Shown here one piece after another: positions 25,569-33,871 of a DNA stretch of 64,000 nt. The stretch lies in assembly GCF_036549475.1 (NCBI RefSeq), contig NZ_JAZHLI010000016.1, positions 1 to 64,000 on the forward strand, in the 5' to 3' direction. Numbering within the stretch: the first letter of the stretch is position 1; each line of letters begins with the position of its first letter. The notes below the pieces were generated by a model. It was not told where the DNA came from. It was given only the letters and a program-made list of their open reading frames with translations, and ran no database searches. The stretch is from Aurantimonas sp036549475. GTDB lineage: Bacteria > Pseudomonadota > Alphaproteobacteria > Rhizobiales > Rhizobiaceae. The translations under genes and the position numbers were made by a program.

Positions 25569-25624
25569 AGGCGCGCGGTTGCCCGTCGAACGGCCTTGAA
25601 GGGTAGCGCGGGGGACCGGCGAGC

Positions 25625-26305
25625 ATGCTGACAGCCGACCTCTGGTCGCCGATCCGTCTGACGCTGGAACTGGCGGCTATCACCACCGTGCTTCTCCTCG
25701 TCATCGGCACGCCGATCGCATGGTGGCTGGCGCGGTCGACATCGCGCTGGAAGGAGGTCGTCGCGACGATCGTCGCCCTGCCGCTCGTCCTACCGCCGAC
25801 GGTGCTGGGCTTCTATCTCCTCATCTCGCTCGGGCCCGATGGTCTCGGGGGAATGTTCGGCGGGATCTTCGGTCTGCGCACCTTCGCCTTCACCTTCGAG
25901 GGGCTGGTGTTCGGGTCCGTGCTTTACTCCATGCCCTTCGTCGTCCAGCCGATCCGCAATGCGTTCGAGGCGATGGGCGATCGCCCGCTGGAGGTGGCAG
26001 CGACGTTGCGGGCATCGCCGTGGGATCGCTTCCTCACCGTCGCGGTGCCGCTGGCAAAGCCGGGCTTCGTCACCGGCGCGGTGCTCGGTTTTGCCCATAC
26101 GGTCGGCGAGTTCGGCGTCATCCTGATGATCGGCGGCAACATACCCGGCGAGACCAAGGTGCTGTCCGTGGCGATCTACGACTTCGTCGAGACGCTCCGC
26201 TGGCGCGAGGCCCACATCCTGTCGCTGGGGATGCTGGTCTTCAGCTTCGTCGTGATCCTTGCGGTGTCGATGGTGGCGCGGCGCTCGGGGCAGCGGACGT
26301 TCTGA
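25625..26305 (+). CDS. modB: Molybdate ABC transporter permease
   Basis: 226 aa inner-membrane protein with five to six helices. The permease loop is EVAATLRASPWDRFLTVAV near residues 125-145, followed by the ModB-typical AHTVGEFGVILMIGGNIPG. ATG 25625 follows a weak GGGGACC. The stop overlaps the modC start by one base (TGATG). Confidence 0.93.
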   Translation: MLTADLWSPIRLTLELAAITTVLLLVIGTPIAWWLARSTSRWKEVVATIVALPLVLPPTVLGFYLLISLGPDGLGGMFGGIFGLRTFAFTFEGLVFGSVLYSMPFVVQPIRNAFEAMGDRPLEVAATLRASPWDRFLTVAVPLAKPGFVTGAVLGFAHTVGEFGVILMIGGNIPGETKVLSVAIYDFVETLRWREAHILSLGMLVFSFVVILAVSMVARRSGQRTF

Positions 26306-27396
26306 TGCAGCATGTCTCCCAAACCATCGACGTAAAGCTCGACGGTCGCCTCGGCGGCTTCACGCTGGACGTCGCGTTCCGGGCGCCGATGCGCGGCATC
26401 ACCGCGCTGTTCGGCCCGTCCGGCTGCGGCAAGACCTCGATCCTGCGCTCCGTGGCGGGCCTCCAGCACATCCCGGGCGTGATCTCCATCGGGACCGATG
26501 TCTGGCAGGACGCACGGAGCTTCCGTCCACCGCACAAGCGCCCAGTCGGCTACGTCTTCCAGGAAGCCAGCCTGTTTCCGCATCTTTCGGTGCGCAAGAA
26601 CCTTGTCTTCGGGCGTGATCGCGCCGGCACGTCGGACGCCGCCATCCGGTTCGACGACGTCGTCGAACTTCTCGGCCTATCGCGCCTGGTCGACCGCGAA
26701 CCGGTGCATTTGTCCGGCGGCGAGCGCCAGCGGGTCTCGATCGGGCGCGCACTGCTATCGCAGCCGCGGCTCCTGCTGATGGACGAGCCGCTGTCCGCCC
26801 TGGATCGCATGGCCAAGGACGAGATCCTCCCGTATTTCGAGGCGCTTCACGCGAACCTGTCGATACCGGTCATGCTCGTCACCCATGACATCTCCGAAGT
26901 CGAGCGGCTGGCCGACCATCTGGTCGTACTGAAGGAGGGCCGGGTCGTCGGCTCGAGCACCCTGAACGAGGCCTTGGCCGATCCGCGCCTGCCTTTTGGG
27001 CGCTCGCGCGATTTCGCTTCGGTGCTGCCCGGGACAATCGCGCGGGTCGAAACGGACGGCATCGTGGCGATCGATGTCCTCGGCATGGAAATCCTGGCCA
27101 TCGGCAACGGCCTTGGTGTGGGGCAGGCGGTCCGGGTCCGGATCGTTGCAAGCGACGTCAGTCTCGCCCGCGAGCGGGCGACGCAATCCAGCATTCTCAA
27201 TCTGGTCCCGACACGGGTCGTCGGCATCGATGCCGTCGGCGAGGCGGAGGCCAATGTCCGCCTGGCCATCGCGGATGGCAGGTCATCACACTTCGTCGCG
27301 CGCGTATCCCGGCGATCCGTAATCGGGATGAACCTCCAAGAGGGCGAGCGCGTCTTCGCGCAGATCAAGAGCGTATCGCTTGTCGCGACACGGTGA
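26305..27396 (+). CDS. modC: Molybdate ABC transporter ATP-binding protein
   Basis: 363 aa. An ABC ATPase domain (1-230) has Walker A GPSGCGKTS, Q-loop FQEASLFPHL, signature LSGGERQRVSIGRAL, Walker B LLLMDEPLSALD and switch His in VTHDIS. A C-terminal TOBE/Mop domain (about 290-360) binds oxyanion and can inhibit transport when molybdate is plentiful. It is translationally coupled to modB. Confidence 0.93.
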   Translation: MQHVSQTIDVKLDGRLGGFTLDVAFRAPMRGITALFGPSGCGKTSILRSVAGLQHIPGVISIGTDVWQDARSFRPPHKRPVGYVFQEASLFPHLSVRKNLVFGRDRAGTSDAAIRFDDVVELLGLSRLVDREPVHLSGGERQRVSIGRALLSQPRLLLMDEPLSALDRMAKDEILPYFEALHANLSIPVMLVTHDISEVERLADHLVVLKEGRVVGSSTLNEALADPRLPFGRSRDFASVLPGTIARVETDGIVAIDVLGMEILAIGNGLGVGQAVRVRIVASDVSLARERATQSSILNLVPTRVVGIDAVGEAEANVRLAIADGRSSHFVARVSRRSVIGMNLQEGERVFAQIKSVSLVATR

Positions 27397-27474
27397 CGGG
27401 CGACGTTGCGACTGCCGCGTCGGCAATCGCAACGACAGCTCGAAATTACCTTCGCTTTCGAAACAGGAGATCTC

Positions 27475-27585
27475 ATGAAGCTCAGGGCACACAACGTCCG
27501 GAAGGGCCGTGTTCCGAAGCCGGACCGCCAACGCTTCACGCCGATCGTGCCACCGCAGCCGGGCGACGTCCAAATCGGGGGTTGA
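27475..27585 (+). pseudogene. Truncated Mop (molbindin)-like ORF
   Basis: 36-codon ORF with an excellent ribosome-binding site (AGGAGA, 4 bases before ATG 27475). The first 13 residues, MKLRAHNVRKGRV, match the start of Mop/TOBE molybdate-binding proteins (M-K-x-S-A-R-N-V-L-K-G-x-V). The remaining 23 residues do not continue the domain. It sits between modC and modE, where a mop gene would be expected. It is read as a mop gene cut short by deletion; a genuine short peptide is less likely. Confidence 0.5.
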
Positions 27586-27587
27586 GC

Positions 27588-27935
27588 ATGCCGACGATCA
27601 GCCTGCGTTTCGACCTCGACGGGGGACGTCTCGGTCCCGGAAAGGTGGACCTCCTGGAGCGGATCGACACGTTCGGCTCGATCGCCGCGGCCGGGCGTTC
27701 GGTTGGCATGTCGTATCGGCGCGCCTGGTATCTCGTGGCCGATATCAACGACCTCTTCGGCCGTCCGCTGGTGGAGAAGCACCACGGCGGAAAAGCCGGT
27801 GGCGGCGCCAGTCTCACGGAACTCGGGCGCATGGTCGTCGACCGCTACCGCGAAGCCGAGCGGGCGACGGCAGACGTTTCGCAAGCCCATCTTGCGGCGC
27901 TTCAGGCCGAGATCGATGCCGCACGGGACGATTGA
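27588..27935 (+). CDS. modE: ModE-type molybdate-responsive regulator, DNA-binding domain only
   Basis: 115 aa. A LysR/ModE-type winged HTH is seen (about residues 18-80: VDLLERIDTFGSIAAAGRSVGMSYRRAWYLVADIN), followed by the EKHHGGKAGGGASLTELG wing. This is ModE's N-terminal domain without the C-terminal TOBE pair, a common short form in alphaproteobacteria. It begins 2 bases after the truncated Mop-like ORF. It probably represses modABC through the inverted repeat before modA. How it senses molybdate without a TOBE domain is open. Confidence 0.88.
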   Translation: MPTISLRFDLDGGRLGPGKVDLLERIDTFGSIAAAGRSVGMSYRRAWYLVADINDLFGRPLVEKHHGGKAGGGASLTELGRMVVDRYREAERATADVSQAHLAALQAEIDAARDD

Positions 27936-28008
27936 CGGCAATACTGCTTCGCGGAGGGCGTCTGCCACCCGCCTTCGATTCTCCCATTGGCTGGAGAAGA
28001 CGAACAAC

Positions 28009-28461
28009 CTAGGCCATCTGGGCGAGGCCCCGGCGCAGCGCGTCCGCGACACCGTCGTCCAGGCTTGCCTCGAGCGCGGCATGGGTCTCGCGCCAGACTT
28101 CGACCGCCTCGCGCATCAGTGCCACGCCCTGGGGCGTGATGCGCAGCCGCCGCGACCGGCGGTCTTCGGGATCGGGCTCGATCGTCAAGAGGCCCCGACG
28201 CGCCAGCGGCTTGACCGCGGCCGTCAGGGTCGAGGGGTCCATGCCGAGGAAGGGGGCAAGCCGACCGATGGGGGGTGGTTCGGGCTGGTTGAGCGCCACC
28301 ATCAGCGAGAACTGACCGTTGGTCAGGCCGAAGGGGCGTAGCGCCGCGTCGAAGCGGCGCGCCAGTCTGCGCGCGGCCCGTTGGGCGGCGAGGCACAGGC
28401 AGGTGTCGCGAATGGTCAGGACCGTTTCGCGGGGCAGGATATCGGGCATTGCGTCGGGCAT
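28009..28461 (-). CDS. MarR-family transcriptional regulator
   Basis: 150 aa winged-helix protein. The HTH core is at about 60-95 (PIGRLAPFLGMDPSTLTAAVKPLARRGLL), followed by the wing DPEDRRSRRLRITPQG. A Cys pair near the start (DTCLCLA) and little else could react with ligand. It is divergent from a VOC/GST run, and a perfect palindrome lies 5 bases in front of its ATG. It is therefore the likely repressor of both directions. The inducer is unknown. Confidence 0.9.
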   Translation of the reverse strand: MPDAMPDILPRETVLTIRDTCLCLAAQRAARRLARRFDAALRPFGLTNGQFSLMVALNQPEPPPIGRLAPFLGMDPSTLTAAVKPLARRGLLTIEPDPEDRRSRRLRITPQGVALMREAVEVWRETHAALEASLDDGVADALRRGLAQMA

Positions 28462-28466
28462 TTTGC

Positions 28467-28478
28467 TTTGATATCAAA
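28467..28478. promoter_or_regulatory. Candidate MarR operator
   Basis: TTTGATATCAAA is a perfect 12-base palindrome in the 63-base divergent region between the marR-type gene and the first VOC gene. MarR proteins bind such palindromes. An AT-rich stretch here is rare in this GC-rich DNA. Confidence 0.6.
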
Positions 28479-28524
28479 ATAAATGGAGGACCACAACGTG
28501 GCGTAAGGTCAAAGAGGTGAGCCG

Positions 28525-28926
28525 ATGTCCGAAGCAAACCCGATGCAGGGCGTCATACCCTATCTGGCCATGGCCGGCCGGGCGGGCGAGGCCTGCGAAT
28601 TCTATGCGCAGGCCTTTGGCGCGACCGAGATGGGCCGCATGCCGGTGCCGGACGACGAGACGCGGCTGATGCATGCCCAGGTCAAGATCAATGACGGCTG
28701 CCTGATGATGACCGACCATGGCGGAGAGGCTGCGACGCCCTCCACCAGCTTCGGTCATCTGCAGCTTGTGGTCGGGGATGGCCGCGCCTGGTGGGACCGT
28801 GCCCTGGCGGCCGGCTGCCAGGTCCTGGCACCTTACGAGCGACAGTTCTGGGGCGACGACTGGGGACTTCTGCAGGATCCGTTCGGGCTCAGATGGGCGA
28901 TCCTCCAGACCGGCAGTCAGGACTGA
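28525..28926 (+). CDS. VOC-family (PhnB/glyoxalase-like) protein
   Basis: 133 aa with one vicinal-oxygen-chelate fold: IPYLAMAGRAGEACEFYAQAFG at the start, MHAQVKINDGCLMMTDH in the middle and WGLLQDPFGLRWAI at the end. This layout is the PhnB-like/YciA-type group often induced with glutathione or drug resistance genes. ATG 28525 lies 7 bases after AAGAGG. It is divergent from the MarR regulator. The substrate is unknown. Confidence 0.82.
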   Translation: MSEANPMQGVIPYLAMAGRAGEACEFYAQAFGATEMGRMPVPDDETRLMHAQVKINDGCLMMTDHGGEAATPSTSFGHLQLVVGDGRAWWDRALAAGCQVLAPYERQFWGDDWGLLQDPFGLRWAILQTGSQD

Positions 28927-28957
28927 CCGGCGGCCGGGGCCGACCGCCGGTCAGTCC
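28920..28957 (+). terminator. Strong 14-bp hairpin overlapping the first VOC stop codon
   Basis: A perfect 14-bp stem (GGACTGACCGGCGG with its complement) and a 10-base loop. The 5' arm contains the TGA stop of the upstream gene. There is no U-tract. It stands between the two VOC genes and could attenuate transcription or protect the upstream mRNA end. Confidence 0.55.
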
Positions 28958-28980
28958 CGATCCTTGCAAAGGCTGATCCC

Positions 28981-29481
28981 ATGGCGACACCCAAGAACAC
29001 CATCTGCCTCTGGTTCGACAGGGACGCGGAGGAGGCCGCCCGTTTTTATGCCGCGACCTTCCCCGACAGTGAGGTGACGGCGGTCCATCACGCACCCGCC
29101 GACTATCCGTCCGGCAAGGCCGGCGACGTGCTGACGGTTCAGTTCACGGTCTGCGGCATCCCCTGCCTCGGTCTCAATGGCGGCCCCGCCTTTCCGCAGA
29201 CGGAGTCCTTCTCGTTCCAGATCGCGACCGACGACCAGGCGGAGACCGACCGCTACTGGAACGCCATCGTGGACAATGGCGGCCAGGAAAGCGCCTGCGG
29301 CTGGTGCAAGGACCGCTGGGGCATGAACTGGCAGATCACGCCCCGCCTGCTGACCGACGCGATGGCTGCAGGCGGCGAGGAGGCGAAGCGAGCCTTCGCG
29401 GCGATGATGACCATGCACAAGATCGATATCGCCGTGATCGCGGCCGCCCGGCGTGGCGATCCCCTTCCGTCAGGATCGTGA
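28981..29481 (+). CDS. VOC-family protein (3-dmu-9_3-mt/PhnB type)
   Basis: 166 aa. The N-terminal NTICLWFDRDAEEAARFYAATFPDS and the central CGIPCLGLNGGPAFPQTESFSFQI are characteristic of the so-called 3-demethylubiquinone-9 methyltransferase-like VOC proteins, which are not methyltransferases. DRWGMNWQITPR completes the domain. It is in the same run as the preceding VOC gene but separated by the hairpin. A detoxification or resistance role is inferred from family and neighbours. Confidence 0.85.
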   Translation: MATPKNTICLWFDRDAEEAARFYAATFPDSEVTAVHHAPADYPSGKAGDVLTVQFTVCGIPCLGLNGGPAFPQTESFSFQIATDDQAETDRYWNAIVDNGGQESACGWCKDRWGMNWQITPRLLTDAMAAGGEEAKRAFAAMMTMHKIDIAVIAAARRGDPLPSGS

Positions 29482-29485
29482 CGCC

Positions 29486-30151
29486 ATGCGCGCCGTGTCC
29501 TCGTCATCCGCGCATGATGCGCCCGCCGCCCCGGCAACGCCAGTCCTGGCCACGCTCGCCCGGGCGCCGGACTTCGCGCACGGTTATGTGAAGGATCTGC
29601 GCGTGCGCTGGGCTCTCGAAGAGGCGGGGCGGCCCTACCGCACGTCGATGCAGGACGAGGCGGCGCGCAGCGGGCCCTATCGGGTCTGGCAACCCTTCGG
29701 GCAGGTACCGGCCTGGCGTGATGGCACGGTGGAGATGTTCGAATCCGCGGCGATCGTGCTGCATCTGGCGTCGCAATCCGAGCGGCTTTCGCCACAAGAT
29801 CCGGCCGGGGCCGCGCGGGTGGCCTCCTGGGTGCTGGCGGCCGTGGCCACTGTGCAGCCGCAGGTCGATGTGTCGAATTTCGTCGCCGCCGACCTGCCGG
29901 AGACGCCCCGTGCCGCCTGCGCGGCCCGGCTCGCAAGCCGGCTGGCTGCCCTGGAGTGCTGGCTCGGCGAGCGGGACTGGCTCGAAGACCGGTTCACCGC
30001 CGGTGATCTTGTCATGGCGACCGCCGTCCGCGAGGTCGACCCCGCGACGCTGCAGGACTACGGACGCCTGTCCGCCTGGCTCACCCGCTGTCTCGACCGG
30101 CCGGCCTTCCATGCCGCGCTGGCCGCGCAACGGGCAGAACTGGCCGGATGA
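29486..30151 (+). CDS. Glutathione S-transferase-like protein
   Basis: 221 aa. A thioredoxin-fold N-terminal half (KDLRVRWALEEAGRPYRTSM, QPFGQVPAWRDGTVEMFESAAIVLHL) is followed by an all-helical C-terminal half (DRFTAGDLVMATAVREV). The FESAAIVLHL segment is the glutathione-binding E-S motif. It starts 4 bases after the VOC stop and is therefore probably co-transcribed. An N-terminal extension of about 25 residues precedes the fold; a GTG start inside it cannot be excluded. Confidence 0.85.
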   Translation: MRAVSSSSAHDAPAAPATPVLATLARAPDFAHGYVKDLRVRWALEEAGRPYRTSMQDEAARSGPYRVWQPFGQVPAWRDGTVEMFESAAIVLHLASQSERLSPQDPAGAARVASWVLAAVATVQPQVDVSNFVAADLPETPRAACAARLASRLAALECWLGERDWLEDRFTAGDLVMATAVREVDPATLQDYGRLSAWLTRCLDRPAFHAALAAQRAELAG

Positions 30152-30316
30152 GCGATGCTCCGCGAGACCAGCTTCGTCTCCCGGTTCATCGGCGGCTGCG
30201 CCACGGGACGGGCAAAGCCGCCGGGGAGGGATCGACGTGCTCGGGATCATGAGCTGCCCGGGTGCCATCCACGCAGCCACGGTTCCCCGGAACTGCGCAC
30301 CGAAGCGGAGCGTGCC

Positions 30317-30970
30317 ATGACCCCGACGATCACCGCCTTCGAGGCTTCGCCCGATCGCGGCGCCGGGCTTGCGCGCGACATGCGGGTGCGATGGGCACTG
30401 GAGGAGGTGGGGCAGCCCTATGCGGTCCGCCTCGTCTCCTTCGCCGCGCTGAAGCAGCCCGCGCACCGCGCGCTGCACCCGTTCGGCCAGATCCCGACCT
30501 ATGAAGAGGGAGACCTCGCTTTGTTCGAATCCGGCGCCATCGTGCTGCATATCGCGGAGCGCCATCCGGGACTGCTGCCGGAAGAGCCGAATGCCCGGTC
30601 GCGTGCGATCGCCTGGATGTTCGCTGCGCTCGACACGGTCGAGCCGCCGATCTGGGACCTCGATCTGGCGCGGATGGTCGAGGGCGACAAGCCGTGGCAC
30701 GCGGCGCGCCAGCCGATGCTCGAGGACCGCGTCCGGCAGCGCCTGGGCGAACTGGCGGCCCGGCTGGGCGGGGCAGACTGGCTGGAAGGGGTCTTCACCT
30801 CCGGCGATCTCCTGATGGTGACGGTCCTGCGGCGGCTTCACGGATCGGGCCTGCTGGACGAATACCCCAGCCTCGCCGCCTATGTCGTGCGCGGCGAGAT
30901 GCGACCTGCCTACCGCCGCGCCTTCGCCGCGCAACGGGCGGTGTTCGATAGCAGGCCAGGGGGCTCATGA
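30317..30970 (+). CDS. Glutathione S-transferase-like protein, second copy
   Basis: 217 aa, clearly paralogous to the preceding gene: DMRVRWALEEVGQPYAV, HPFGQIPTYEEGDLALFESGAIVLHI and VFTSGDLLMVTVLRRL line up with it. It lacks the N-terminal extension. The pair probably arose by tandem duplication and has since diverged. ATG 30317 is chosen; the frame is open for 160 bases upstream without a convincing site. Confidence 0.85.
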   Translation: MTPTITAFEASPDRGAGLARDMRVRWALEEVGQPYAVRLVSFAALKQPAHRALHPFGQIPTYEEGDLALFESGAIVLHIAERHPGLLPEEPNARSRAIAWMFAALDTVEPPIWDLDLARMVEGDKPWHAARQPMLEDRVRQRLGELAARLGGADWLEGVFTSGDLLMVTVLRRLHGSGLLDEYPSLAAYVVRGEMRPAYRRAFAAQRAVFDSRPGGS

Positions 30971-31127
30971 TGGCGGCAAGGGCAAGAGGCCTGGAATCCG
31001 ATCCGCTTTCCCCGCAGGACCGACGGATGTGTGCAAAGGTGACACCCTCGATGGCATCCCTGTCGCAGTCGGCCTCGCGCGACTATCCTGCGCCGTCGGG
31101 CACGCTCCAGATCGAAGGACGCCAGCC

Positions 31128-31754
31128 ATGAGTTTCGCCGCCTATCTGCCCGCCATGCTCGCCTTCTTTGTCGTTGCCGCGTCCCCGAGGCCCGCGACCC
31201 TTGCCGTGTCCACGACCGCCATGGCGCGCGGTGCGCGCCCGGACGCGATTCTGGGGATCGGCCTTGCCGTCGGGCTCGGCGCCTGGGGCGTGGTCGCGGC
31301 CGCGGGCCTGGGCGCGCTGCTGGTCCAGTCCACAACGGCCCTGACGGTGCTGCGCTGGGTCGGCGGTGCCTATCTGTTCTATCTGGCCTGGCAATCAGCG
31401 CGCAGCGCGATTGCGCCTGCCGGCCCGAACGAAACCGCGGGTCCAGTGTCAGGTAGCCGGCTCATCGCACGCGGATTGCTGCTGAATCTGAGCAATCCAA
31501 AGGCCGTGCTGGCCTGGATCTCGGTGCTCGCGCTGGGTGTGGGCATGGACGGAAACGGGGCCGATCTGGCCATCACCACCGGCATGTGCGCGGTGATCAG
31601 CCTTCTGATCTACCTCGTCTATGCCGCGGCCTTCTCGCAGCCGCCGGTGCGCGCTGGTTATCGCCACGCGCAGAGGGCGATCGAGGGCATGGCCGCGGTG
31701 TTCTTCGCCTATTCGGGGGCCAGGCTCGTCCTGACCCGCACCGAAACGCCGTGA
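31128..31754 (+). CDS. LysE/RhtB-family exporter
   Basis: 208 aa with six helices and the family layout (FVVAASPRPATLAVSTTAMARG at the first helix end, GGAYLFYLAWQSAR near 80, LLNLSNPKAVLAW near 120). LysE/RhtB proteins export amino acids or derivatives. The usual PGP of the first motif is PRP here. It is followed by a hairpin terminator at 31779-31798. Confidence 0.85.
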   Translation: MSFAAYLPAMLAFFVVAASPRPATLAVSTTAMARGARPDAILGIGLAVGLGAWGVVAAAGLGALLVQSTTALTVLRWVGGAYLFYLAWQSARSAIAPAGPNETAGPVSGSRLIARGLLLNLSNPKAVLAWISVLALGVGMDGNGADLAITTGMCAVISLLIYLVYAAAFSQPPVRAGYRHAQRAIEGMAAVFFAYSGARLVLTRTETP

Positions 31755-31778
31755 TCCCAGACACCTGGCGCCTGACGA

Positions 31779-31798
31779 CGCCGGCCTGGAGGCCGGCG
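31779..31798 (+). terminator. Hairpin after lysE-type gene
   Basis: Perfect 8-bp stem CGCCGGCC/GGCCGGCG with loop TGGA, 25 bases after the exporter stop. No U-tract is seen. Confidence 0.5.
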
Positions 31799-31813
31799 CC
31801 GCAGTCATCCATT

Positions 31814-31841
31814 CATGACGATCCGCAGCAGGATCGTCATG
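31814..31841. terminator. Perfect 11-bp hairpin
   Basis: CATGACGATCC and its exact complement are separated by GCAGCA. It overlaps the stop of a minus-strand gene fragment and stands 16 bases from the preceding hairpin. It may have been the terminator of that lost gene. Confidence 0.45.
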
Positions 31842-31944
31842 CGCTGGCGTGCGTGGCGGACTCCTCGTCGGCCGCCGCGAAGACGCGCTTGGCGGCAAGA
31901 AGGCCGTTGAGGGCCGCGGGGAAGCCGGCATAGACCGACATCTG
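31837..31944 (-). pseudogene. C-terminal fragment of a carboxymuconolactone decarboxylase-family gene
   Basis: About 35 codons on the minus strand read QMSVYAGFPAALNGLLAAK, then RVFAAADEE to a stop. The first part is the conserved end of the CMD/AhpD-like family. An in-frame TAG lies directly before the Gln, and nothing upstream resembles the rest of the protein. It is a relic. The region 31755-32037 holds otherwise only two hairpins. Confidence 0.6.
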
Positions 31945-32064
31945 CTACCCATAGATGCAACGACGCGGCCTCTGGCGTTCCTCGGTGAAAGGCGGGCGGT
32001 GGCGGCCCCACACGCCAACCGACAAGGCAAGCCGATCATGACCCGCAACGACCAGGATGGGAAC

Positions 32065-32562
32065 ATGCGAATTCGTCCCGAAATGCCAGGCGATGCGGCC
32101 GTCATTGCAGCGGTCACGCAGGCTGCCTTTGCGAAGGCGGCGCACAGTTCCGGGACGGAAGCGACGATCGTCGATTCCTTGCGCCGGGCCGGCGCTCTCA
32201 CCATCGCCCTGGTTGCCGAAGCGAACGGAGAGGTGGTCGGGCACATCGCCTTTTCGCCCATTACGGTGGAGGCACGAAACGCCGGATGGTTCGGTCTCGG
32301 ACCGGTCTCCGTCGTTCCGGACCTTCAGGGCCAGGGCATCGGGTCCCGCCTCGTCCGCGAGGGGCTGGACCTGCTGCGGGCACAGGGGGCCAGAGGCTGC
32401 GTGGTCCTGGGCGATCCCCGCTTCTACGAACGCTTCGGCTTCCGGGTGGACCCGCGATTACGCTACGCAGGCGTGCCGCCGGAATACTTCATGGCACAGG
32501 GCTTCGGGCAGGAGGTGCCGGAAGGGACGGTGGCCTACCACCCAAGCTTCGACACGCACTGA
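32065..32562 (+). CDS. GNAT-family N-acetyltransferase (YhbS type)
   Basis: 165 aa. It has the acetyl-CoA binding motif V-V-P-D-L-Q-G-Q-G-I-G-S-R-L near residues 85-98, after GLGPVSV, and the YhbS-like end VVLGDPRFYERFGF with PPEYFMAQGF. ATG 32065 is preferred (GGATGGG 4-10 bases upstream); ATG 32038 would add nine residues. The acceptor substrate is not predictable. Confidence 0.85.
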   Translation: MRIRPEMPGDAAVIAAVTQAAFAKAAHSSGTEATIVDSLRRAGALTIALVAEANGEVVGHIAFSPITVEARNAGWFGLGPVSVVPDLQGQGIGSRLVREGLDLLRAQGARGCVVLGDPRFYERFGFRVDPRLRYAGVPPEYFMAQGFGQEVPEGTVAYHPSFDTH

Positions 32563-32790
32563 ACGGATGCCGGCTGAAGTTTTACGCGAACTTCACCGCC
32601 CTTCGGACCGTTGTGTAGGCGTGCCACCGTCCGATCCGTCGAATCCGGCCTCACCGGTTGCAACACGGGACCGCTTGGCGATTCCAACAAAGCGCTACAT
32701 CAATGGTGCCGTGCGGTCGTCCGCGTTACAGAGTCTGTTTTCTCAGCGTTGCCGTTAAACGTGCAGTCGATTTCATAGAGTGATTGCTTC

Positions 32791-33792
32791 ATGCCCTTCA
32801 GCGACCCTCACCATCCGCTTTCGAAGCCGGAGAATTTGCGTCGCGCCATTCACGCAGCGGGTGTGGCGCTCTGGTCGTGGAACGTCACCGACGACCGCTT
32901 CTCGATGGATGAGCGGGCGTTCGATCTCTGGGGGCTGGAGAAGAGCAGCAAGGTCACCTTCGAGGATCTTTCGGCGCATATCCATCCGGCCGACAGGGAC
33001 CGCGTGCGCGCCGCTTTCACCGCAACGCGCGGCATCGTCGGTGCCTACGAGATCGACTTCCGCATCATCGTTCGCGAGGAGATCCGCTGGGTCTCGGCCC
33101 GCGGCCTCGGCGACGATGCCGCACTCCACCAGGGCCAGATGTTCGGGATCTTTCTCGACGTCACCGGACGCAAGCAGGCCGAGGAAGGTCACGAGCTGCT
33201 GGCCGGTGAGATGAGCCACCGGGTCAAGAACCTGCTGACCATCGCCATGGGCCTGACCAACATCACCTCGCGTTCGACGACCACCGCCAAGGAAATGGCG
33301 GGGGAACTGACCGGACGGCTGGCGGCCCTGGGCCGGGCGCATGATCTGGTGCGGCCGCTGGCCAGCGATCAGGGGACGGCGGCGCTGCTGGGCGATCTCC
33401 TGACGGTCCTGCTGTCGCCCTATGAGGATCTCGGCGCCTTCAGGGGCCGCATCCGTGTGGCGGTGCCGCGCATGGGCGTCGGCGAGAACGCGGCGACGGC
33501 GCTTTCATTGATCGTCCACGAGCTGGCGACCAATTCGCTGAAATACGGTGCGTTGTCGATCGATACGGGCATTCTGGACTTGTCCGGTACCACCGACGAT
33601 CACGATGTGACGCTGGTCTGGACCGAGCGGGGCGGGCCGGCGGTGGAATCGCCGGACGGCGCCGAGGGCTATGGCTCGAAGCTGATCCGCCGCAGTGTCG
33701 CCGTACAGCTCGGCGGCACGATCAGCTATGACTGGTCCAACGAAGGCGTCGTCGTCATGCTCAAGCTCAGGGGCGAGAAGCTGGCGCTTTAG
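32791..33792 (+). CDS. PAS-HWE histidine kinase, soluble
   Basis: 333 aa. A PAS/PAC domain lies at about 20-130 (ALWSWNVTDDRFSMDERAFDLWGL, IFLDVTGRKQAEE). The HWE kinase core follows: phospho-acceptor in GEMSHRVKNLLTIA, then HELATNSLKYGALS and the hallmark WTERGGP. There is no membrane segment, so the signal is intracellular. No partner receiver gene is adjacent. Its core resembles the MHYT kinase 19 kb away. Confidence 0.9.
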   Translation: MPFSDPHHPLSKPENLRRAIHAAGVALWSWNVTDDRFSMDERAFDLWGLEKSSKVTFEDLSAHIHPADRDRVRAAFTATRGIVGAYEIDFRIIVREEIRWVSARGLGDDAALHQGQMFGIFLDVTGRKQAEEGHELLAGEMSHRVKNLLTIAMGLTNITSRSTTTAKEMAGELTGRLAALGRAHDLVRPLASDQGTAALLGDLLTVLLSPYEDLGAFRGRIRVAVPRMGVGENAATALSLIVHELATNSLKYGALSIDTGILDLSGTTDDHDVTLVWTERGGPAVESPDGAEGYGSKLIRRSVAVQLGGTISYDWSNEGVVVMLKLRGEKLAL

Positions 33793-33871
33793 CGTCCCGC
33801 TCCATTGCTGGCCCCCGGCCAGGCTTGATGATAGGCGAGGCGGCTTCGAATCTGCTTATCAATCCGGCATC

